Shown: positions 54,623 to 62,450, numbered from the stretch's first letter. The stretch: DNA of 64,000 nt from an uncultured Oscillospiraceae bacterium (GCA_900541905.1 UQLQ01000001.1:62001-126000), one strand, 5' to 3'. The notes: generated by a model not told the origin, from the letters alone. Program-made: numbers and translations.

Positions 54623-55652
54623 TGTAATAGAAATCGTCTGCCGGTAGTTTTCCGCCGATGGATTTTGCGTTTTGATCGTTTAATACGGAAAGGTAGCCGG
54701 AAAGTTTTTCTTTCATTTCATTTCCGCTGATGAAAGTAATGTTACATTCAGGAATTGCTTTTTGTGCCACTGCTTCTGTTACAATATCATACTTACCAAC
54801 CAAAGCAGCACCTTCATTTACATTGTTATTCACATAGTCTACGGATTCTTGATAATGTTTTAGAAAATCTTCCACAGCTTGTGGATTTTGCTCAATAAAT
54901 TCAGTTCTTGCAACTACCACACCTGTTACCAAAGTGGAAGGAGATTCTGCATTTTCTTGCAATTTGTCCCATTCTTCTGTTAAGTCAAGAGCAACACGCA
55001 GATTGCTGTTTTTGCTTTGTGCTGTTGTAACAAAAGGTTGTGGAAGCATTGCAATTGCATTTTCGGAAGCATTTAGAGCAGCCACACATTCAGAATGTTC
55101 ACTTTTCCATTCAATGGTTGCATCTTTTGCAGGGTCAATACCATTTTGCTCCAGAATATAGTTTAGTGCATATTCAGGAGTAGCACCTTTACCGCTGGCA
55201 TAAATGGTTTTGCCTCGTAAATCTTCAACGGAATGAATGGTATCACCGGATTCTACCATATAAAGAACGCCAAGTGTATTAATTGCCAATACCTTTACGC
55301 CGCCTTCTGTATTATTGTACAAAACAGAAGCTACGTTGGCAGGAACTGCGGCAATGTCAATTTCACCTTGTACAATTTTTGGAGTTACTTCATCAATGGA
55401 AGCAGCAATAGAAAAATTGTAGTTGTTATCTGTAATTGTTTCTTCTTCGCAGTCATTCATAAATTTAACCATACCCATTGCAGTTGGACCTTTGAGTGCG
55501 GTTACATTCATATCAACCGGAGTGGAAGTTTGTGCTTGGCTGGCAGTAGATGAATTGCTGCCGGATTCTGTTGAGCTACTGGAGGAACAGCCGGTCAATA
55601 CAACTGCAACCAGCACACTCAATCCTAGTGCGAAAGATAATAATTTTTTCAT
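54615..55652 (-). CDS. ABC importer substrate-binding lipoprotein of the accessory island
   Basis: A 345-residue solute-binding protein. The signal peptide ends with lipobox LTGC (Cys near residue 22) and a Ser-rich tether. The mature part starts VTALKGPTAMGMVKFMND and contains EIDIAAVPANVASVLYN and DLRGKTIYASGKGATPEYALNYIL, of the NitT/TauT/ThiY-like fold. It is clearly a different subfamily from the lipoprotein at 3.9 kb. ATG 55652 is preferred (8 bases after GAGAGGG) over 55658. It follows the Crp/Fnr gene by 41 bases in one operon. The ligand is unknown. Confidence 0.88.
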   Translation of the reverse strand: MKKLLSFALGLSVLVAVVLTGCSSSSSTESGSNSSTASQAQTSTPVDMNVTALKGPTAMGMVKFMNDCEEETITDNNYNFSIAASIDEVTPKIVQGEIDIAAVPANVASVLYNNTEGGVKVLAINTLGVLYMVESGDTIHSVEDLRGKTIYASGKGATPEYALNYILEQNGIDPAKDATIEWKSEHSECVAALNASENAIAMLPQPFVTTAQSKNSNLRVALDLTEEWDKLQENAESPSTLVTGVVVARTEFIEQNPQAVEDFLKHYQESVDYVNNNVNEGAALVGKYDIVTEAVAQKAIPECNITFISGNEMKEKLSGYLSVLNDQNAKSIGGKLPADDFYYNA

Positions 55653-55693
55653 ATTCATACCCTCTCTTTTTTTGAATGTATTACAAGTCGGAT

Positions 55694-56350
55694 TTAAGAA
55701 TATATGGTATGTTCCAATCCAACCTGATTGATGATTTTAATTGTTGTGGAATTGACTTCAATCAGTTTTGCTTTTTGAAGTTCGGACAACTCCCTAAAAA
55801 GGGCTGCACGGCTAATACCAATGCGGCTTGCCAGCACTTCTCTGGAGCAATTTGGTATAATACAATTTTCTGCGTCCTGATTTGAAATTAGGTATTCTGC
55901 CAATTTGCTGCGGCAGCTTTGTGTAGAGATTAATTCGATACGTTTAATCAAAAATTGTATTTTTTTATTGCAAACCAAAGCATATTTCATCGCCAATGAA
56001 GCATCCTGTTCCATAGCTGTCACAATGATATTTTTTGGTATAAAGTATACAACAGCATTGGTACGGCTGCGAATGACAGTTTCCATTTGTGCGCAATCGA
56101 ACAAATTGCAAATTCCAAAACAATTTCCTTTATGCAGAGAATTCAGCATAGTATCGCGTCCGTCAAGAGCAACAGAGTAAATGTCCAGTATACCGGAGGC
56201 AATTAGACCAATAAAGCCCTTACCATTGTTATTATCGCTTAAATATGCCCCTGCATTGTAAGCTTTTCGAATGACAGATGAAGAATCAAACGAACAGCCA
56301 TTTAAGAAATCAGATGATGCAATTGCTTCCAGAAATTCTTTATTTGGCAT
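55694..56350 (-). CDS. Crp/Fnr family transcriptional regulator
   Basis: A 218-residue regulator with an N-terminal cyclic-nucleotide-binding-like barrel (GFIGLIASGILDIYSVALDG; HKGNCFGICNLF near residue 73-84), a long dimer helix and a C-terminal Crp HTH (SREVLASRIGISRAALFRELSELQKAKLIEV near 168). The usual cAMP contact Glu in FGE is replaced (FGI-Cys81), so cAMP is unlikely to be the effector. Cysteines at 19, 77, 81 and 86 and Pro2 could hold a metal, cluster or heme, but this is speculative. It is first gene of the importer operon, with TTAGC-N4-GCTAA-like sites on both sides of the divergent control region. Confidence 0.88.
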   Translation of the reverse strand: MPNKEFLEAIASSDFLNGCSFDSSSVIRKAYNAGAYLSDNNNGKGFIGLIASGILDIYSVALDGRDTMLNSLHKGNCFGICNLFDCAQMETVIRSRTNAVVYFIPKNIIVTAMEQDASLAMKYALVCNKKIQFLIKRIELISTQSCRSKLAEYLISNQDAENCIIPNCSREVLASRIGISRAALFRELSELQKAKLIEVNSTTIKIINQVGLEHTIYS

Positions 56351-56374
56351 AGTTCATCTCCCTTCGACACCAAG

Positions 56375-56390
56375 GTTAGACAATGCTAAC
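56375..56390. promoter_or_regulatory. Crp/Fnr-type operator at the crp promoter
   Basis: GTTAGACAATGCTAAC, a 16-mer differing at one half-site position from GTTAGC-N4-GCTAAC. It lies at about +4 to +19 of the predicted minus-strand transcript, suggesting autorepression. Confidence 0.6.
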
Positions 56391-56399
56391 TACAAAAAT

Positions 56400-56428
56400 A
56401 TTGTACCTAGCTTTGGTAACAATGTCAA
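56400..56428 (-). promoter_or_regulatory. promoter of the Crp/Fnr-ABC importer operon
   Basis: On the minus strand TTGACA (56423-56428), 17 bp spacer, TACAAT (56400-56405). Confidence 0.75.
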
Positions 56429-56468
56429 TATAAAAAGCTTATAAAGGGAGTCTCACATGATACTGACA

Positions 56469-56500
56469 GTTAGCAAAATACTTGGTAAGCTTTTGCTAAC
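56469..56500. promoter_or_regulatory. inverted repeat and Crp/Fnr-type operator before the GTPase gene
   Basis: GTTAGCAAAA (56469-56478) and TTTTGCTAAC (56491-56500) are perfect inverted arms with a 12-base spacer. The right part contains GTAAGCTTTTGCTAAC (56485-56500), one mismatch from GTTAGC-N4-GCTAAC. A weak CTGACA/TAAGCT promoter-like pair overlaps, as expected for an activator-dependent or repressed promoter. Confidence 0.55.
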
Positions 56501-56524
56501 TTGTAACATTTGGAGTTGAGAGAT

Positions 56525-57214
56525 TTGCTGAAAAAAGTTGTGCTGATTTCGGGAGGGGCTGCAGTTGGAAAAACTGCTGTACTAAAGAATATCATACCAT
56601 TGCTTCAAAGTAAAGATTTGGCATTATCTGTGTGCAAAATTGACTGTGTTGCTACAAGAGACGGTTCGGTTTATCAAAATATGGGTATTCCTCATGTGGT
56701 AGGTATTAGCGGTGATATCTGTCCCGACCACTTTCTGGTTTCAAATCTTCCGGAGCTGTATCACTGGGCAGATGAGAAACAGAGTGATGTTTTACTGATT
56801 GAAACAGCAGGTCTTTGTCACAGATGTTCTCCTGCTACGGAACAGATGGCAGCGGGCTGCGTACTGGACTGCACTTCCAGCTGTCATGCACCGGCGCAGC
56901 TTGGGCCAATGCTGACTTATGCTGATTTTGTGGTACTTACCAAAATTGACATGGTGTCTCAAGCGGAACGGGAAATTATTTTGTGGAAAATTAAAGAGCT
57001 GAATCCTACAGCCAAATTATTTACTGTGGATGGATTGACAGGTTACGGAGCAGAGGGGTTGGCAGATTGGTTAAGCTGTTTTTTCAAAGAAACTAATTTT
57101 GATGATGATGTATTACGCCACAGTATGCCAAGCGGTGTTTGCTCGTATTGCGTCGGAGAAAAAAGGGTAGGAAGCGCGTATCAGCAAGGTGTAGTGGGAA
57201 AGATTGAATTTTAA
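56525..57214 (+). CDS. HypB/UreG/CobW-like P-loop GTPase
   Basis: A 229-residue SIMIBI-class GTPase. P-loop SGGAAVGKTA at about residue 9, a switch region with VLLIETAGLCHRCSP near 95, and the GTP base motif LTKIDM near 147 followed by DGLTGYGAEGLADWL as in HypB. Many cysteines: CKIDC near 38, CHRC, CVLDCTSSC and a C-terminal CSYC, likely metal-binding. Relatives insert Ni or cobalamin/metal into enzymes. The start is TTG at 56525, 9 bases after GGAG; an upstream in-frame TTG (56510) is possible. It leads a three-gene operon divergent from the Crp/Fnr gene. Confidence 0.85.
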   Translation: MLKKVVLISGGAAVGKTAVLKNIIPLLQSKDLALSVCKIDCVATRDGSVYQNMGIPHVVGISGDICPDHFLVSNLPELYHWADEKQSDVLLIETAGLCHRCSPATEQMAAGCVLDCTSSCHAPAQLGPMLTYADFVVLTKIDMVSQAEREIILWKIKELNPTAKLFTVDGLTGYGAEGLADWLSCFFKETNFDDDVLRHSMPSGVCSYCVGEKRVGSAYQQGVVGKIEF

Positions 57215-57228
57215 GGCAGGTGAACATC

Positions 57229-57969
57229 ATGCATAAGTTAACCATTTATGGGGGAAACGATAAATATGGAAATCCGGAAGGAATTCAGCGTTTAGATTTG
57301 TTTCGAGGTGAATTATATACCATTGTGGGCAATACAGGTTCCGGAAAAAGCAGATTGATTAAAGATATTGAGCAACTTGCAAATCATGATACCATTACGC
57401 AAAGAAGTGTGTTCATTGATGATAAAAATTTTTCATGGGAAGAGCGCCAGGAACGGTCATTGCATTTTGTTGCGCATTTAGGGCAGAATATGCGCTTCAT
57501 GTTGGATACAACCGTAAAGGATTTTTTGAATTTACACGCACGTTGCAGAGCAAAGCAAATCAATTCCGATGAGCTTATCTGTCAAGCAAATCAAATTACA
57601 CCGGAAGCAATTATGCCAAATCAAAGTTTAAATTTGTTAAGCGGCGGCCAAACAAGAGCGTTAATGATAGCGGATATTGCATGCATTTGCGACAGTCCGA
57701 TTGTGCTAATTGATGAAATAGAAAATGCAGGTATTGATAAAGAAAAAGCGTTTGCGTTATTATTGTCCAAAGAAAAGTTAGTCATGATTGTTACCCATGA
57801 CCCTCATACCGCATTCATGGCGAAACAGCGTATTGTCATGGAAGCGGGAGCAATCAAACAAGTGATACAGAGAAGTAAAACAGAAGAAGAAACGTTTCAT
57901 CAATTAAGCAAAGAGTATAGAAAACAAAAAAATTTGCAGGATGCCATTAGAAATGGAGCGTGTTTTTAA
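57229..57969 (+). CDS. ABC-type ATPase without a membrane partner
   Basis: A 246-residue ATPase. Walker A GNTGSGKSR near residue 34, signature NLLSGGQTRALMIAD near 139, Walker B PIVLIDEIENAGID near 160, switch His in VTHDPHTAF. It has no membrane segment, and no permease gene is in this operon, so it may not be a transporter subunit. ATG 57229 is chosen over GTG 57220 because CAGGTGA is 5 bases before it. It lies between the GTPase (14 bases) and the binding-protein gene (0 bases). Confidence 0.88.
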   Translation: MHKLTIYGGNDKYGNPEGIQRLDLFRGELYTIVGNTGSGKSRLIKDIEQLANHDTITQRSVFIDDKNFSWEERQERSLHFVAHLGQNMRFMLDTTVKDFLNLHARCRAKQINSDELICQANQITPEAIMPNQSLNLLSGGQTRALMIADIACICDSPIVLIDEIENAGIDKEKAFALLLSKEKLVMIVTHDPHTAFMAKQRIVMEAGAIKQVIQRSKTEEETFHQLSKEYRKQKNLQDAIRNGACF

Positions 57970-58905
57970 ATGAAGAAGGTATCGTTGTATTGGAATCATA
58001 TCTGCATACTACATAATTATGAAAAAATGTTTTTAGAAGAAGTAAAGCAAGCATTACTCCCATATGATATTGAATTAAATGTTACTTATTTTGGCATGGG
58101 ATATCCGGAACATATGTCTGAGTATCTTTATAAAAAAGATGCGGTACTACCTGATATCATCGTGTCTGCTGACTTGGAAGTATTTGAGGATTCCCGTATT
58201 TTTTCTAAATTGGAGCCGGATTTATATCCATGTCATGATTGGGTTTCTTTCAAAAACAGCACAGCACTTGAATTGGTAGAGCGCAGTCCGTATTTATTGC
58301 CCTTTATATCCATTCCGTTGGTGTATTTTACGACCAATCCGAATCATTGTAAAAACAAAAAAATGGATGAAATTCATCCGTTGGCCTTTGGAGGCATTAA
58401 CAATTCCGCAGGAAAAACCGTTACAAAAGCCATTTGGAATCGTTACGGAAAAGAAGCTGCCGAACATGTTTTGCGTAACAGCATCGTAGAGGATATGCCA
58501 ATCGGTGCATTTCGTCAGGTAAAAACAGGGAAGGTACAAACTGCCTTGGTACCGTCTATTTATGCCCTCAGAGCCGATAATACAGAAACATTCATGCAGA
58601 TACCGCAGGAAGGACCTTTATTGATACCCTCCTACCTTTGCGTGCGCAACTCGATTGAGAAAGAGGTAGCGGTAACAGTAGTCAATCATATGATTTGTCA
58701 AAAGCTGTGCGAGTTCTATGCTACAAAAGGGGATTTAATTGTATATCCCGATTTTGATGTACCGCCCAGTCAACATGAAAGCGAAATTTGTTTCGCAGTA
58801 GAATCCCGTTGGTTGGAGCAGTTGTCTCCACAAGAATTTTATGATTTGTACGGAATCTGTCTTTCCAAAGCGAACACTCCCAATAAAAAAGGATGTCAGA
58901 TTTGA
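57970..58905 (+). CDS. periplasmic-binding-protein-like protein without signal peptide
   Basis: A 311-residue protein with the look of a type 2 solute-binding fold (alternating strands and helices; LPDIIVSADLEVFED near 57, GGINNSAGKTVTKAIW near 140, TGKVQTALVPSIYAL near 190, PLLIPSYLCVRNSIEKEV near 215). It begins MKKVSLYWNHICILHNYEKMF and has no hydrophobic signal or lipobox, so it should be cytoplasmic. Cys, His and Met residues are frequent. It starts directly after the ATPase stop codon. A cytoplasmic ligand or cofactor carrier is the simplest guess. The last codons form part of the terminator hairpin. Confidence 0.75.
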   Translation: MKKVSLYWNHICILHNYEKMFLEEVKQALLPYDIELNVTYFGMGYPEHMSEYLYKKDAVLPDIIVSADLEVFEDSRIFSKLEPDLYPCHDWVSFKNSTALELVERSPYLLPFISIPLVYFTTNPNHCKNKKMDEIHPLAFGGINNSAGKTVTKAIWNRYGKEAAEHVLRNSIVEDMPIGAFRQVKTGKVQTALVPSIYALRADNTETFMQIPQEGPLLIPSYLCVRNSIEKEVAVTVVNHMICQKLCEFYATKGDLIVYPDFDVPPSQHESEICFAVESRWLEQLSPQEFYDLYGICLSKANTPNKKGCQI

Positions 58906-58922
58906 ATCTGACATCCTTTTTT
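58885..58922. terminator. bidirectional terminator containing both stop codons
   Basis: An 18 bp perfect stem (58885-58902 with 58905-58922, loop TG) between the convergent binding-protein-like gene and degV; it includes the last codons of the former and the stop region of the latter. Confidence 0.92.
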
Positions 58923-59803
58923 TAAATGGAACGTTCTTTTCCCATATAAATGACGCACATAATGCCGTCACCCGTATGGCTTCCTATAATCGGACCTACA
59001 AATTGGATTTTAATATCTTTTACATTTGGTATTTTTTCTTTGGTTAAATTCGCTACATATTCTGCATCAGACAGACAGTCTCCGTGAACGACATATATTG
59101 TTTGTTCTTCCGGATTTACAATTGTTTCCGCCATTCTGTTCACAATACAGTCTAACGATTGTTTACGACCGCGGATTTTTTCTGTTGGAATCAATTCTCC
59201 GTTTTCATTTACTTGCAATACAGGTTTAATTCCAAGCATGCCGCCGAATAAGGCTGCTGCCGCAGAAATTCTTCCGCCGCGTTTTAAGTGGTTTAAATCG
59301 TTTACCGTAAACCATAAACGAACATACTTACGGTTTTCTTCTGCCCACTGGGCCGCTTCTTTCACAGAAGCACCATTTTTCAGCATTTCCAATGCATGAA
59401 TTACAAGAAGACCTTCTCCCATACTTGGAGAACGAGAATCAACTGTATAAATTTGGCGTTGAGGATATTTTTCGCGCAGTTCTTCCACAGCTGTTACAGA
59501 GCGCTCATAGGTTGCGCTCAAGGCAGAAGAAAAACAAATATACAGCAAATCTGTTTCTTCTTTTAAGTGAGGTTCAAATATTTCTACAAAACGGGCTGAC
59601 GTAATCTGAGTAGTGGTAGGCATGCTGCCATTTCTCATAGCTGCATAGAATTGCTCATTGGTCATTTCACGGCCGTCAGGGTAGTTTAAATATGTTTTAT
59701 CATCCATTAAAAATTCCATAGGAATTACTTCAATGCCAAGTTGTTCAATTTGCTCAGGAGTAAAATCGGCGGTAGAATCTGTAATTACAAGATACTTGCT
59801 CAT
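58922..59803 (-). CDS. DegV family fatty-acid-binding protein
   Basis: A 293-residue DegV protein (FakB-like), which binds a fatty acid and presents it to the FakA kinase for incorporation into phospholipid. YLVITDSTADFTPEQIEQLGI at the start, TTTQITSARFVEIF near 62, SRSPSMGEGLLVI near 120 and the C-terminal IGSHTGDGIMCVIYMG are diagnostic. ATG 59803 follows GGAG by 8 bases; the longer frame has no site. No fakA is in the window. Confidence 0.93.
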   Translation of the reverse strand: MSKYLVITDSTADFTPEQIEQLGIEVIPMEFLMDDKTYLNYPDGREMTNEQFYAAMRNGSMPTTTQITSARFVEIFEPHLKEETDLLYICFSSALSATYERSVTAVEELREKYPQRQIYTVDSRSPSMGEGLLVIHALEMLKNGASVKEAAQWAEENRKYVRLWFTVNDLNHLKRGGRISAAAALFGGMLGIKPVLQVNENGELIPTEKIRGRKQSLDCIVNRMAETIVNPEEQTIYVVHGDCLSDAEYVANLTKEKIPNVKDIKIQFVGPIIGSHTGDGIMCVIYMGKERSI

Positions 59804-59898
59804 TCGGATGCTCCATTCATAATAATTTTTCACTTAATTTGATATGGCTTTATTATATATGATTTCAAATTATATGTCCATATAGGAACGAAAATGAA

Positions 59899-60137
59899 AA
59901 AAGACCTTTGGCCAAGCCAAAGATCTTTTGCTGTAAAAACAAGGCCCGCCCGGCCGTAATGTGCTAAGAGTAACCTGCTACTCAAGAGCAGGTGGGTGCC
60001 CTCCCACTGAGTTCGTACTCCCTTCTTCCGAAAAAACGGGAGGTCTGCAGTCCGTCAGCGGAGAACGGGCTCCCTAAAATAAAGGTGTAGGGTTACTTAT
60101 GCAACGGTCCACGCACCGGGCAGGATTTTTATTTTCT
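59899..60137 (-). ncRNA. ssrS: probable 6S RNA
   Basis: A GC-rich, gene-free block transcribed on the minus strand. It has a -10 TATAAT (60144-60149) and ends in a terminator (AGATCTTTGGC pairing with GCCAAAGGTCT, then T's). The 5' CCTGCCCGG pairs with 3' CCGGGCGGG; next TAAGTAACC pairs with GGTTACTCTTA. After an open central region, an ACCTGCT/AGCAGGT hairpin lies on the 3' side, and the apical arm is CTCCC/GGGAG based. A long rod with one central bubble and a 3'-side bubble hairpin is the 6S RNA plan, which binds sigma-A RNA polymerase. SRP RNA and tmRNA motifs are absent. Confidence 0.65.
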
Positions 60138-60143
60138 GGAGTT

Positions 60144-60149
60144 ATTATA
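60144..60149 (-). promoter_or_regulatory. -10 box of the probable 6S RNA
   Basis: TATAAT on the minus strand, 7 bases before the predicted RNA 5' end; no good -35. Confidence 0.5.
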
Positions 60150-60214
60150 TCACGCTTTTTTTTATTTATAATTCTTTTTTGAAAAAATAGTTATGAATTT
60201 TTACCTAAAAAAGC

Positions 60215-60526
60215 TTATTCTTCGTCTGCGGATTCGTACAGCTCGTCAAAATGACTTTCAAAAATTTCTGCAAGCTTATCGAGTAATTCTTCGTCTTCCA
60301 CTTCAGCCAATTGTTCTTCGCCATCTTCTTCAATTGCTTCAAAGATGTAGTAAGTACCTTCTGATTCAATGGAAGCAGCCGGATCTTCAAATGTTGGAAG
60401 CAATGCATAAAAACAGCCGTCATCGTTTTCAATTACATCAAGAATTTCAAACTCATGTTCTTTGCCTTCATCATCTATTAGGGTAATTAGGTCTACTTCA
60501 AATTCCTCGTTATTTGTATTACTCAT
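60215..60526 (-). CDS. DUF1292 domain protein
   Basis: A 103-residue very acidic protein of the DUF1292 (YrzB) family of Firmicutes: FEVDLITLIDDEGKEHEFEILDVIENDDGCFYALLP followed by YYIFEAIEEDGEEQLAEVEDEELLDKLAEIF. The function is not established; members usually sit by ruvX or alaS, which is not the case here. AGGAGGAG precedes the ATG. It is divergent from trxB. Confidence 0.88.
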   Translation of the reverse strand: MSNTNNEEFEVDLITLIDDEGKEHEFEILDVIENDDGCFYALLPTFEDPAASIESEGTYYIFEAIEEDGEEQLAEVEDEELLDKLAEIFESHFDELYESADEE

Positions 60527-60717
60527 AATTCTCCTCCTAAACTGTTTGATTCTATTTTACCGTTCAGCCAACGTGAAGTCAACCAAAATTATAATTATTG
60601 AAATTATGACTAAAACTATAATTAAAATATAGTTAGAATGAATAGATTTTACTTTTCTGTTTCATTCTGCACCATTTTAGTGTATAATAGTACAAATAAA
60701 AGTAAAGGAATGATTCA

Positions 60718-61659
60718 ATGGCTACAGAGATATATGATGTAATTATTATCGGCGGCGGACCGGCCGGATATACAGCCGCAATTTATTGTGGGCGTGCAGC
60801 AATGAAAACATTACTTTTAGAAAAATATATGCCGGGAGGTCAAATGGGAATTACAGCTCATATTGATAATTATCCGGGCTTTCCTGAAGGAATTGACGGT
60901 TTTACACTGGCGATGGATATGGAAAAACAAGCAGAACGTTTTCAAATAGAGCACAGAACAGAAGAAGTAAGTTCTGTTCAATTAGACCAAAAGATAAAAG
61001 AAGTGACTGTTTCCAATGGTACTGTATATAGCGCCAAATCCGTTATTATCGCCTCCGGTGCATCCGCAAGAGAGTTAGGCTTACCTGAGGAACGTGAATT
61101 AAGAGGAAAAGGAGTTTCTTACTGTGCCACTTGTGACGGTGCATTTTTCCGAAATAAGACGGTTGCAGTCATTGGCGGGGGAGATACGGCGGCAGCTGAC
61201 GCTGTATTTTTATCAAAATTATGCAAACAAGTATATGTGGTACACAGAAGAGATACGCTCAGAGCTGCAGCAGTTTATTATGATGTGTTAAAGCAGACAG
61301 AAAATGTAACTTTTGTATGGGACAGTACAGTAGAAGAAATTCTGCACGATAACACAGTCACCGGAATTCGAATTAAAAATAAACATACGGGTCAATTACA
61401 GACCATAGATTGTCAAGGCGTATTTGTAGCCATAGGCAATGTTCCAAACACCAAACTATATGAAAAGCAAATTGAACTGGATGGAAACGGTTATGTAATT
61501 GCGGAGGAAAATACAAAAACATCTCAATTGGGGGTGTTTGTAGCAGGTGATATCAGAACCAAACCGTTACGGCAAGTAGTAACAGCAGTAGCAGACGGTG
61601 CTGTAGCCGCATATATGGCAGAAGAGTATATCCAATTACAAACAGCAGAAACGGAATAA
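60718..61659 (+). CDS. trxB: thioredoxin-disulfide reductase
   Basis: A 313-residue NADPH-flavoenzyme that reduces thioredoxin. FAD site IIIGGGPAGYTAAIYCGRA near residue 9, redox-active CATC in SYCATCDGAFF near 135, NADPH site VAVIGGGDTAAADAVFL near 149, and a C-terminal VFVAGDIRTKPLRQVVTAVADGAVAA. AAAGGA is 8 bases before the ATG; a TATAAT box lies at 60683-60688. It is a single-gene unit with a terminator. Confidence 0.96.
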   Translation: MATEIYDVIIIGGGPAGYTAAIYCGRAAMKTLLLEKYMPGGQMGITAHIDNYPGFPEGIDGFTLAMDMEKQAERFQIEHRTEEVSSVQLDQKIKEVTVSNGTVYSAKSVIIASGASARELGLPEERELRGKGVSYCATCDGAFFRNKTVAVIGGGDTAAADAVFLSKLCKQVYVVHRRDTLRAAAVYYDVLKQTENVTFVWDSTVEEILHDNTVTGIRIKNKHTGQLQTIDCQGVFVAIGNVPNTKLYEKQIELDGNGYVIAEENTKTSQLGVFVAGDIRTKPLRQVVTAVADGAVAAYMAEEYIQLQTAETE

Positions 61660-61661
61660 TA

Positions 61662-61705
61662 AAAACAGCTTTGGTTGAATGTGTAAACCAAAGCTGTTTT
61701 ATTTT
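61662..61705 (+). terminator. intrinsic terminator after trxB
   Basis: AAAACAGCTTTGGTT (61662-61676) pairs with AACCAAAGCTGTTTT (61686-61700), followed by ATTTTT. Confidence 0.9.
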
Positions 61706-61736
61706 TACAATTTTAAAATAGAGATGACCGTTTTTC

Positions 61737-61790
61737 TTGACAAAAGAAAAACAGTTTGTTATTATAACAGTGTTATATAACGCTGTTATA
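61737..61790 (+). promoter_or_regulatory. tetR promoter with overlapping operator
   Basis: TTGACA (61737-61742), 17 bp spacer, TATTAT (61760-61765). A 28 bp near-perfect palindrome (61763-61790, outer arms TATAACAG and CTGTTATA, one mismatched pair) covers the -10 and start site, a typical TetR autorepression layout. Confidence 0.75.
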
Positions 61791-61803
61791 TGGAGGCGAT
61801 TGG

Positions 61804-62424
61804 TTGACTGCAGAAGAAACAAATACATTGTCTAGTATTTTAAATGCAGGGAAAAAAGAGTTTTTGGCAAAAGGATTTCGTTCTGCATCTTTACGCAGTA
61901 TTGTAAAAGAAGCGGGCGTAACAACGGGTGCTTTTTACGGTTATTACAACAGCAAAGAAGACTTATTCCGCGCATTGGTAGATGAACCGGCACAAACATT
62001 TTTGTCCGTTTATCACCATGCGCAAGACTCCTTTGCTGAACTTCCGCCGTCAGAACAACCGGAGCATATGGGAAAAGTATCCGGTCAATGTATGGACTGG
62101 ATGGTCACATACATTTACGAGCATTTTGATGCTTTTAAATTGCTGATATGCTCAGCAGACGGCACAGAGTATGAGAACTTTATTCATACGTTGGTAGAAG
62201 TAGAAGTAAAAGCAACTCATCAGTTCATCGCAGTTTTAAAAAGCTTAGGGTATCATGTGAAAAAAATCGACAGTCAATTAGAACATATGCTGATTAGCGG
62301 TATGTTTTCCGGATTTTTTGAAATTGTTGTTCATGATATGCCACAGGAACAAGCCGCAGAATATATCAAAGAACTGCGTGAATTTTATACGGCCGGCTGG
62401 ACAAAGATTATGGGGCTTTCATAA
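61804..62424 (+). CDS. TetR/AcrR family transcriptional regulator
   Basis: A 206-residue regulator. The N-terminal HTH (SILNAGKKEFLAKGFRSASLRSIVKEAGVTTGAFYGYYNSKEDLFRALV) is standard; the helical C-terminal ligand domain is unspecific. The start is TTG at 61804, 7 bases after GGAGG. It probably represses its own promoter through the 28 bp palindrome and controls the ABC exporter gene that follows after 108 bases. Confidence 0.9.
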   Translation: MTAEETNTLSSILNAGKKEFLAKGFRSASLRSIVKEAGVTTGAFYGYYNSKEDLFRALVDEPAQTFLSVYHHAQDSFAELPPSEQPEHMGKVSGQCMDWMVTYIYEHFDAFKLLICSADGTEYENFIHTLVEVEVKATHQFIAVLKSLGYHVKKIDSQLEHMLISGMFSGFFEIVVHDMPQEQAAEYIKELREFYTAGWTKIMGLS

Positions 62425-62450
62425 GGGAGCTCTATCATTTTTATTCTTGA

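Noticed and set aside
54252..54647. Open frame of 131 codons on the plus strand
   Set aside because: It is antisense to the ABC permease gene, with no ribosome site and no family likeness.
59899..60137. SRP RNA, tmRNA or RNase P RNA
   Set aside because: The conserved SRP tetraloop region, tmRNA tag and alanyl acceptor features and RNase P core motifs are not found; the overall rod with central bubble fits 6S RNA better.
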